Source of the DNA: Orobanche coerulescens
Lineage: Eukaryota > Streptophyta > Magnoliopsida > Lamiales > Orobanchaceae
Direction: 5' to 3'
Assembly: GCA_033398695.1 (NCBI GenBank)
Contig: CM065815.1
Span: 99,290,501-99,354,500 of the forward strand
DNA: 64,000 nt
The notes beneath the pieces are model-generated. The model was not told the origin of the DNA. It worked only from the letters and a program-made list of their open reading frames with translations, and ran no database searches. Numbering within the stretch: the first letter of the stretch is position 1; every line of letters starts with the position of its first letter. Made by a program: the position numbers and the translations under genes. Shown here one piece after another: positions 56,605 to 64,000 of the stretch.

Positions 56605-56609
56605 CTTAG

Positions 56610-56779
56610 GAGATCGTCGACTTTGCGCAGTTGTGAGAATGCTAGTTTGGTTATTCGGTAATGATGATGATTGATCGTTGTCGTGATGATTTCGGGATAT
56701 TTTGGTTGAACGTTTCGTTCTTTCTTTTTATGATAGATTGCAAGTTTCGAGGAAGAAACTTATTTTAAGTGGTGTAGCA
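56610..56779 (+). other. C internal region, 3' end with PPT
   Basis: Ends with CAAGTTTCGAGGAAGAAACTT and AAGTGGTGTAGCA before the 3' LTR. No coding sequence. Confidence 0.7.
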
Positions 56780-57661
56780 TGTAATATCCGAAATTTCTTC
56801 TATTGTTGTTTAATGTTAATTTATCCGAGTTATATTGTACAGTGTGGAATCTGTACCATATGGATAAAATAATTGAAAGACTGAGACTGCTATACTTGTA
56901 TAATTGTTGTACTTAGTCTATAATTGCATTTGAGGATATCGTGTATTAAATGTATCGTATGAGAACATTATTGGAAGGAGCATGTGTATTCAGTATGCTG
57001 TATGTTCGTATTTTGTATGCCGAGACCTTGGACAAGAATAGCTGAAAATGGCTAAGTATAGCCTGATTAGTGCACGCTAATATTCAATCTTAGCGCATGC
57101 TATCATGCAGGTTTAGCGCATGCTAGTGCAGAACAGATCAGAGGGAATCTATGTGTCGACCCGGCCACTTTTGGCGCATGTGCCGACGAGGTCAACAGAT
57201 GTTTGTTATGAAGGATTAACGCATGCTAAATCATATGGTTAGCGTACGCTAACATCAGATCGGTCCAAAGGAATCTTTGCTTTGTCGGGTGCTTTCGACA
57301 TGTGGGGATACGGGGTAGGTGCAGATTGTAGCAAGTCAACTACGAGTAGCGCACGCTATAGATGAAGGTTTGCGTACGCTAAATAGAGGCCTTTACGTAT
57401 GCTATTGCATGGGCATTGCGTACGTAAATCATTGTATGCAGTAAGGCAGTAGCCTCTGGAATGCGATAGCGCACGCTAACAAAGACAGTTAGCGCACGCT
57501 AATAATAGTCAGTATATATATGTGCAATTGGCCATTATTCTTCATTTCTTCCATTCCTTCCTTGCAACCGATATAAAGAGTTCTTATAGAGATGTTTGAA
57601 GTTCCAAACACTGGATTATGGTGGAATTGATCATCCATAACAACATTTGAAGCATGGAAGT
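56780..57661 (+). repeat. 3' LTR of family C, interrupted by copia-2
   Basis: Matches 29055 onward for about 880 bases (TGTAATATCCGAAATTTC to CATTTGAAGCATGGAAG). Boxes at 57064-57501, more CpG-decayed than in the 5' copy (TAGTGCACGCTA, TAGCGCATGCTA), and one box block missing near 57125. TATA at 57513. Confidence 0.85.
57064..57501. promoter_or_regulatory. Palindromic box array in the C 3' LTR
   Basis: About ten boxes, several with CpG to CpA/TpG type changes. Ends eleven bases before TATATATATG. Confidence 0.8.
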
Positions 57662-58804
57662 TGTTGGGATAACAATCCCTGTATCGAAAAGATCAAGACG
57701 GAATGTTTTGACAAATATGCCAATCCAGCATACAGCAAGCAGCTGTATCGAAAAGCTGATCAAAAGGTATCAAATGTTTTGATTTCGTAGCCCCAGCATA
57801 CAAAATCAAATCATACAGCAAAGGAGTCTTATAAAGACTATGGAAGCTATCTCGAATCGACAATACAGCTATCATTCCATGCAGCATCCAAAAAGGACAA
57901 GAAGGAATCTTTGCTATTCACTAAGTCAAAGTCCCGTTTGAGAAGATATATTTAAATACTAAAGGATAAAGTATTTAAATATCAAGCCGTCAGAGATCTT
58001 CAATCTAGCGCAAAATCCGGATCGTGTTTTATTCAAACACATCATCCCATTGGAACGGAATCTTGCTCAACGTATTTATATCAACGGGTATATTTCAGAA
58101 AGCTATATATATCCCCAGCCTTTGAAGATCTAAAGACAGATATACACGCAAACAAACAAACGAACGAATATTCAGAGCAAACATATCTCCCAAGGCATTC
58201 TGCTATTCTGAAAGAAGAGATATACAATGCTCAAAACCGTGAACAACACATCATCACCTAAAAGCTTAGAAAGTCAAAGTTGTTGTTAAAATATTGTTCT
58301 AACCCTTGAACAAACCCATCATCCCTGTGTGGACTGAGAAACCTTGCTCTTCCCGAACTGTGTGTGATGGACCTGCATTGAAGAGACGAAGCTTTGTAAC
58401 TGTGTGTGAAGAAGCCAGTCAAGTAAAAGCTCAAACCAATCTATGTGAACGGTTGAAGGCTAAGATCATTATATCAATCTATGTGAACGATATACTGATT
58501 AGGTTTGATTATAAATACATAGTTGTGTACCTAGTATTTATAATAAATATTTTTACTCCTGTGTGGAGGACCAGTGGACGTAGAGGGGTTTACCTCGAAC
58601 CACTTTAATTACTGTGTCAATTACCTTCTGCATTTACTGTTTTAATATTTGTGATTATCTTTAAGTATACATTTTATATCTAGTTGCTGTATTTACAGCA
58701 ACTTACTTTGTCAAGACTTCCGCTACGCACTCAGATTTGATAACCGTACAGCTTGTTATTTAAAACACTCTCCAAGCTATATCCTGTATACTTAGTGGCT
58801 AACA
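57662..58804 (+). repeat. 5' LTR of copia-2 (1143 bp)
   Basis: TG...CA ends; boundary set by the PBS at 58807 and by the break in similarity to C at 57661. Candidate TATA (TATATATA) at 58104-58111. Only one copy in the window, so the left edge is inferred from the C LTR junction. Confidence 0.8.
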
Positions 58805-58806
58805 AG

Positions 58807-58820
58807 TGGTATCGGAGCAG
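58807..58820 (+). other. Primer binding site of copia-2
   Basis: TGGTATCGGAGCAG two bases after the LTR, initiator-Met type. Confidence 0.85.
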
Positions 58821-58915
58821 TTGATTTTAAAAAGAATCAGTCGTATTTTTGATTGAATCAGATCCTTAAATCACTTATTTTTATAAAATAGTCGTTTTCT
58901 TCCTTATACTTTCAT

Positions 58916-59664
58916 ATGGATTCATCATTGATCAATAAAGTTCCTATGTTTTCTATTAACAAATTTGATGATTGGAGAATTAGGATGGAAGCTCATCTTG
59001 CAGCAATGCACGAAGAGATGATTTTTGTCATACAAGATGACCCCATAAAGATTACGAAGGTAAATCCGGCCCCAAGGATTGAAGGCCAGGCTCATGTAGA
59101 GATGCTTGAAAAAGAGCGCGAACAATGGACTTCTGACGAAAGAAAGCGCGCCAACCTAGACAATGTTGTGAAGAATGCGCTATTTGTCACCCTTGACAAA
59201 GGCACATTCTCTAAGGTAAAGAGCTGTAAATCAGCCAAGGATATCTGGGATAAACTCAAGTTAATTTGTGAGGGAACTGAGCTCTCAAAAGAAAACAAGA
59301 TTTCAAAATTAACTCAGCAATTTGAATCTTTTGAAATGAAACCAACTGAAACACTTGAGGAACTTGACCTCAGATTCACTGGCATCGTTGGTGAACTTGA
59401 AGCATTAGGCAAAATTTATACTCAAAGGGAGAAAAACCTAAAAATTTTCAGATCACTCCCTGCCCGATGGGACATTAAGACCACAGCTATGCGTGTCTCG
59501 TGCAATCTTAGTGAAATATCTACTTTTGATCTCTTTTCTGACCTTAAAGCATTTGAGTACGATATAGACAGGAGAGAGAAAGCTAAAGAATCTCTCGCCA
59601 GGACTACAGCCTTAGCTGCTGTATCCAATCGAAGACACAGCATGCCGAGTTCGTCAAATCCTAC
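58916..59664 (+). pseudogene. Gag of copia-2, truncated by the Athila insertion
   Basis: ATG 58916 is 96 bases after the PBS. The frame is open for about 249 codons of element sequence: MFSINKFDDWRIRMEAHLAA (N-terminal binding motif), KNALFVTLDKGTFSKVKSCK, SAKDIWDKLKLICEGTELSK, KISKLTQQFESFEMKPTETL, and FRSLPARWDIKTTAMRVSCN. This is the UBN2-type gag of plant copia elements. It runs into the Athila LTR at 59665 before any zinc knuckle. No internal stop, so it may have been intact before the insertion. Confidence 0.87.
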
Positions 59665-59832
59665 TGTTAGGCGTATTTTTATACGCTTATTTATCATTAT
59701 TTTGTAGTATTTTGGAGTGTGAAATCATCTAAATGAGCTTTTAATGCCTTAATTTTGCATGATTGACAGGAAATTGAAGTCCGGAAGCTTAAACGATGCA
59801 AAACGGGCGAAAACGGCAAAACTGGACTATGA

Positions 59833-59986
59833 GCCGCGGCACAAGGAAGCTGAGCCGCGGCAAAGGAAGACACCAGCCGAAGGGCAGAGTAGGCTGTACT
59901 CTGTGCCGCGGCACAGAAGGATTTAATTACGCCCAGGTATTCAGATTTTAGCGATGTGCCGCGGCACAGCACAGGTGAGCCGCGGC
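59833..59986. promoter_or_regulatory. GCCGCGGC box array in the Athila LTR
   Basis: Perfect 8-bp palindromes GCCGCGGC at 59833, 59854, 59905, 59958 and 59979, mostly within TGAGCCGCGGCAC or TGTGCCGCGGCACA. The array lies 90-245 bases upstream of the TATA box. Confidence 0.88.
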
Positions 59987-60076
59987 ACACTTAGCGGGAT
60001 TTATACGTCTGCGCGGATTTTGGGCCGTTTGGCCGCCAACCGATTAATATGGACGCGATTTGTGGAGGTGCTGAGC

Positions 60077-60084
60077 TATAAATA
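60077..60084 (+). promoter_or_regulatory. TATA box of the Athila LTR
   Basis: TATAAATA in GAGCTATAAATAGGGC. Confidence 0.75.
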
Positions 60085-60965
60085 GGGCTTAAGACCCTAA
60101 TTTAATTATCTTGGAATCATTGAATCTAAACCTAAGAGAGCTTAAGCTTGGAGACAGAGAAGAGGAGGAAAGCAGAGGAATTCAAGGGCAGAAGGCGGAA
60201 GCTGAAGAACGGAGGAATCCGAGCTTCATCTGCGTTTGAATTTTATGCTTTCGTTTATTTATTCTGTATTTTCGGCTTTTAGTATGTCAAGCTAAAGCCC
60301 TAATCTAGGGTTTTGATGAAACCTTTATTTTGACGAATTGATTGAGATTATCCAATTTATTACCTTTTTATTGAGTTTTCCCAATTATGTTTAATGCTTG
60401 CAATTATCTGGCCAATAGTTGTATTTATTTAATCAATCACAAATAATAGTGAGAGGAGATTTGGTGAGGAACTATTGGTGAGGACCGTTTTATTCTGTGA
60501 GATAGGAATATACTCATAGGAACTACGTGGCCTTTAGGAGATTTCATGCTTTTCGCCTAGCGACGAGATAATTCACCTAGGGATAGAGTGCGTTAGTCGC
60601 CGTTAGATAAATCTATTGACCTCGGGAGAGGCGGTAGAATATATTAGCAATCTCCGCCTTCAATAAATTGGGAAAATTATTTATTACGGATGATCAAGAT
60701 TAAATTCGGATAAATTAAGGTGGATTCGTAACTCTAGACTTATTTATCATTTGATTCCTTTTATTCAAGCTATCGCTTCTGTTTAGTCTTTTATTCATTC
60801 TTGTAGTTATTAATCCAAAACCCAACTTCGATTGTTCAAATAAAATTGGAATACGAAACGTCGGTAGTTAGAGACTCAATCCTCGTGGGAACGATACTCT
60901 ACTTATCACTTTATTACTTGTAAACGATGACGTGCACTTGCGTGTAGGAAATATCGCAACAAGTT

Positions 60966-60982
60966 TTTGGCGCCGTTAAGGG
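60966..60982 (+). other. Primer binding site of the Athila element
   Basis: TTTGGCGCCGTTAAGGG shortly after the LTR, Athila-type. Confidence 0.8.
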
Positions 60983-61094
60983 ATGTAAATTTCTCTAATA
61001 TCGATTTAAGTATTTCCAGTCTTAATTTGAACGTTTTATTTTTGTTTATTTAATTTTGTTTATTCGTTTTCCTTTCGGGACCTTTCGTTAGTGC

Positions 61095-62919
61095 ATGAGA
61101 AGACTGTAACGAAGGCCTACTACCTTTGGACACCGAGCTCGAGCGCACTCTAAGAAGGAACAAAAAGGAGAAAAGAGAGCTGCAGACGACGGCCAACATG
61201 GCCGAGAATATTGAAATCCAAGGAGGAGACAACCAAGTGCGGCAAGTTCAACTGGAACTCGCTCTTCGAGATTATGCCATGCCGCAAGTCAACGCAAATT
61301 TTTCGGGAATTCGCGTCCCACCATCCAAGCTAATAACTTTGAGATCAAGCCCGCCATTATTCGGATGGTGCGGGCGAGCCCATTCTGTGGACTACCGAAG
61401 GACGATCCGAATGCCCACATTGCTTCTTTCCTTGAGATATGCGACACTTTCAAACCTAATGGTGTCACCGACGATGCCATCCGATTGAGGCTTTTCCCTT
61501 TTTCTTTGAGGGATAAAGCAAAATTCAGTTGAATTCCTTCACGGGTCGATTACAACTTGGGAGAGGTTAGTGCAAGCCTTCCTTGCAAAATTTTTCCCAC
61601 CAGCTAAGACGGCGCGGTTAAGAAACGAGATAACCACTTTTGCCCAGTACGATATGGAATCGCTCCACGAGGCGTGGGAGCGATATAAAGAATTGCTTCG
61701 AAGATGCCCTCATCACGGCATTCCTGATTGGCTTCAGCTGCATACGTTTTATGGTGGTTTGAGTGCTTCTACACGCACTTTAGTGGATGCAGCCTCCGGA
61801 GGAACATTCATGGGAAAATCTATGGCCGAGGCTCACGTGCTTTTAGAAGATATGGCTGAAAACGCTTACCAATGGCCAGCAGAAAGAGTGACACCGAAGA
61901 GGGTAATGGAAGTTTCGAGCAATGATCCGATTTCCACCTTGTCAGCTCAAGTCGCCGCTTTGACACAACAGCTCCAGAACTTTTCGCACGCACCAGCCCC
62001 CGTTACCATTGAGACATGTAATTGGTGTAACGGATCACACCCGAGTGCGGAGTGTCAATTTGGAAATCCGTTCGAGCAACATCAGATGGAGCAAGCTCAG
62101 TTCGTGGCCAATGGAAATCGACAAAGCAATTTTTACCCCAGCACTTATAATCAAGGGTGGAGGAATCAACAAAATTCTCCATGGAGAAATGGGCAAGCTA
62201 TGAAGCCTCCACAACCTCACTTCGTGCAACCCCCACAGCAGCCCCCTCAATCTTCAAAGGTATCTTTGGAGGATGCTCTTGCTCAATTGGCGGCTAACAC
62301 AAGCCAATTCATGACCCGCACCGAGACGACTCTTCAAAATCATTCAACCTCCATCCGAAATCTAGAAACACAAATGGGGCAGATTGCTAATTTATTGTCT
62401 TCTCGGGCTCAAGGTGCAGCCCCCAACGCAGCCGAAGTGAAACCCAAGGAAAATGTGCAAGCAATCGAATTAAGAAGCGGAAAGGAGTTGAAAGGGCAGC
62501 CTATTAATGACAAAGAGCAGCCTAACGTGCAGAACGAGAAGGAAAAGGATGAGACGCCTAAGCCAAAGGAAGTATCGACTACTCAGCCCACTCCTCAAAT
62601 TCCATTTCCACAGCGTTTTCAAAAGCAAAAACTGGACAAGCAGTTTTCAAAATTCCTCGACGTTTTCAAGAAGTTGCACATAAACATTCCGTTCGCCGAC
62701 GCATTGGAACAGATGCCGAGTTACGTCAAGTTCATGAAAGAGATCTTGTCCAATAAACGGAAGCTCGAGGAATATGAGACGGTCGCTTTAACGGAGGAGT
62801 GCAACGCTATTTTACAAAAAAAACTCCCACCGAAATTGAGAGATCCGGAAGTTTCACCATTCCTTGCATCATCGGAAATTCATCTTTTGAAAGAGCCCTA
62901 TGTGATCTCGGGCGTATAA
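61095..62919 (+). pseudogene. Gag of the Athila element, frameshifted
   Basis: The likely start is ATG 61095, but a TAA follows after four codons and similarity moves to the frame of 61126 (LERTLRRNKKEKRELQTT, QVNANFSGIRVPP). A second shift near 61320 leads to the frame with KPAIIRMVRASPFCGLPKDD and DTFKPNGVTDDAIRLRLFPF, and a third near 61525-61565 to the long frame ending 62919. That frame holds QAFLAKFFPPAKTARLRNEI, LHEAWERYKELLRRCPHHGI and GGTFMGKSMAEAHVLLEDMA, a knuckle-like CNWCNGSHPSAEC (62017-62055), a Gln/Pro-rich spacer and KLHINIPFADALEQMPSYVK near the protease border. The TAA at 62917-62919 ends it inside what should be protease. Confidence 0.87.
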
Positions 62920-64000
62920 ATCTTATGCCCCTTTCGATTTTTAAAAAGTCGAGATTGGGAAGCCAAGCCGACGATCTCTCTACAATTGGCGATAGATCCA
63001 TCAAATATCCGAGGTGTGATAGAGGACGTTTTAGTCAAAGTGGATAAGTTCATCTTTCCGGCCGATTTCATCGTACTTGATATGGAAGAAGACCAAGATA
63101 TCCCAATTATTTTGGGAAGACCATTTTTGGCAACAGGCCGAACGTTGATTGATGTGGAAAAAGGAAAGCTGACTTTGCGCGTTCAAGAGGAGCAAGTAAC
63201 CTTCAATATTTTTCGATCCGTAAAATATCCAAGTGACGCTGAAAATTGTTTCCAAGTTGACGTCATTGACTCATGCGTGAGTAAAACTTTTCGAGAAAAC
63301 TATCCACCCGATCCATTGGAATCCGTTTTGATTGGGGCTGTTTCCGAACCAAATGGAGAGCATGCCGCCTACGTACGACACATGGATGCTTCCCCGCCAA
63401 TATTTATTCGTAAACCATTCGAGGAGCTAGGAAGTTCACTAACTCGACCGACCCCATCGATAGAAAAACCTCCAAAATTGGAACTCAAAAAGCTGCCGCC
63501 TCATTTGAAGTATGCATTCCTGGGGCCTGACGACTCCCTTCCAGTTATTCTTTCGGCCACATTAGCAGGAGATCAAGAGGCAAAATTATTAAGAGTTTTG
63601 AGGGAGTACAAATCTGCTCTTGGATGGTCTATTGCGGATATCAAGGGGATCAGCCCATCGATTTGCATGCACAAGATTTTGATGGAGGAAGACTACAAAC
63701 CATCCGTGGAGCATCAACGCCCGAATCCTAACATGAAGGAGGTGGTAAAAGTCGAGGTTTTAAAACTCCTCGACGCAGGTATGATCTTTCCAATTTCTGA
63801 TAGTAAGTGGGTATGTCCGGTTCAAGTTGTGTCGAAAAAGGGTGGGATAACAGTTGTTCAAAACGATAATAATGAATTAATTCCCACCAGGATTGTTACG
63901 GGGTGGCGTATGTGCATAGATTATAGGAAACTAAATAAGGCCACTAGAAAAGATCATTTTCCCTTGCCTTTTATTGATCAGATGTTAGATAGATTAGCCG
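62860..64000 (+). pseudogene. Protease and start of RT of the Athila element, partial
   Basis: Protease begins in one frame (GSFTIPCIIGN, then ALCDLGRINLMPLSIFK with the catalytic D-L-G; two residues normally after DLG seem to be missing) and passes at about 62960-63010 to the frame that is open from 62920 to the window end. That frame reads DVLVKVDKFIFPADFIVLDM, IPIILGRPFLATGRTLIDVE, later WSIADIKGISPSICMHKILM and the RT fingers (EVLKLLDAGMIFPISDSKWV, GWRMCIDYRKLNKATRKDHF, PLPFIDQMLDRLA). The RT active site lies beyond the window. Confidence 0.88.

Larger units (their letters stand above)
34921..56609 (+). mobile_element. Family B Tekay-like LARD: tandem of three LTRs and two internal regions
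   Basis: Order: LTR1 34926-37633, internal 1 37634-40430, LTR2 40431-41968, internal 2 41969-42715 plus 51845-53892, LTR3 53893-56604. The outer ends have a perfect duplication CTTAG (34921-34925, 56605-56609). Both internals are about 2.8 kb, start with an initiator-Met PBS and end in GTTTCGGGACGAAACTT and a PPT. Neither encodes pol. Family A is inserted into internal 2. The layout implies recombination between LTRs of one insertion and another copy, or a tandem cDNA. Confidence 0.85.
29055..57661 (+). mobile_element. Tekay-like LARD, family C, 5' LTR to truncated 3' LTR
   Basis: 5' LTR 29055-32515, initiator-Met PBS at 32521, about 2.6 kb of internal sequence (32516-34925 and 56610-56779) without any retrotransposon domain, PPT, then a 3' LTR from 56780 that is cut at 57661 by copia-2. 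Between 34926 and 56604 the family B tandem is inserted with duplication CTTAG. The LTR termini TGTAATATCC...GTGTTACA and the end GTTTCGAGGAAGAAACTT...PPT match those of families A and B. Large LTRs plus non-coding interior define a large retrotransposon derivative (LARD). Left flank gttat is at 29050-29054; the right flank is outside the window. Confidence 0.85.
57662..59664 (+). mobile_element. Ty1/copia element, 5' part (copia-2)
   Basis: 5' LTR 57662-58804 (TGTTGGGATAAC ... GTGGCTAACA), initiator-Met PBS and the start of gag, then cut by the Athila element at 59665. Left flank gaagt (57657-57661); right end outside the window. Inserted in the 3' LTR of family C. Confidence 0.85.
59665..60961 (+). 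repeat. 5' LTR of the Athila element (1297 bp)
   Basis: TGTTAGGCGTATTTT to GAAATATCGCAACA. Five GCCGCGGC boxes (59833-59986), TATA at 60077 and a long T-rich R/U5. Confidence 0.85.
59665..64000 (+). mobile_element. Ty3/gypsy Athila element, 5' part
   Basis: 5' LTR 59665-60961, TGGCGCC-type PBS, gag, protease and the start of RT, running off the window. The TGTTAGGCG...CGCAACA LTR, the TTTTTGGCGCCGTTAAGG primer region and the gag/protease/RT sequence are all Athila-like. Left flank cctac (59660-59664). It interrupts the gag of copia-2. Confidence 0.9.

Noticed and set aside
58306..58608. A 100-codon plus-strand frame in the copia-2 LTR
   Set aside because: It lies in the R/U5 part of an LTR, has no recognisable domain and is best explained by chance.
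1..64000. tRNA, rRNA, riboswitch or virus genes
   Set aside because: None recognised. The TGGTATC and TGGCGCC sites are retrotransposon primer sites and not tRNA genes, and no envelope-like or movement-protein frame was found.

Overview
The window looks like repeat-rich nuclear DNA of a flowering plant, probably a eudicot. I find no credible host gene, rRNA or tRNA. Almost every base with a recognisable identity belongs to a transposable element. The plant assignment rests on the element lineages seen: Tat-lineage Ty3/gypsy with two RNase H domains, Tekay-type chromovirus with a chromodomain, Athila, Ty1/copia with initiator-Met primer sites, an RNase H-bearing L1-type LINE, CACTA and hAT. 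The species cannot be named from the sequence.

Layout. 1-668 is one end of a hAT element. 2406-3554 is a decayed CACTA element. 3865-14635 is a complete but inactivated Tat-lineage Ty3/gypsy element with 719-bp LTRs, a near-matching target duplication, a 54-bp tandem array and an intron-containing antisense gene. 14636-15928 holds a MITE-like hairpin and CACTA ends. About 15930-29054 is a second CACTA relic, split by a 5'-truncated LINE (14-bp target duplication 17235-17248 / 28927-28940), which is itself split by a copia element on the minus strand (17701-27095, duplication CTTAA). From 29055 onward lies a nest of three Tekay-like families with TGTAATA...GTGTTACA termini. Family C (3.46-kb LTR, no coding internal region) contains a three-LTR/two-internal tandem of family B (34926-56604, duplication CTTAG). 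Family B in turn contains family A (42716-51839, duplication ACAAC), the only one of the three with gag-pol. The 3' LTR of C is cut at 57661 by another copia element, which is cut at 59664 by an Athila element that runs off the window.

How the parts relate. A is a plausible relative of the autonomous partner of the non-coding B and C families: all three share LTR termini, primer site and U3/leader architecture. B keeps a vestigial gag zinc knuckle. All coding regions examined carry frameshifts or stops, so nothing here appears active as it stands.

Most interesting signals. (1) All three Tekay-like families carry arrays of about 12-18 CpG-rich palindromic boxes (TTAGCGCRCGCTAA type) directly upstream of the TATA box; Athila shows an analogous array of GCCGCGGC boxes, and Tat and copia have palindromic CpG boxes of their own. 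(2) The A, B and C leaders share a layout that looks like a GC-AG intron (AG|GCAAGT ... CTAAC, G/C hairpin, YAG|GT). (3) The family B TATA box sits inside a 26-bp inverted repeat. (4) The Tat element carries a spliced-looking antisense gene with its own TATA box. These are readings by eye; no alignment, database search or expression data was available.
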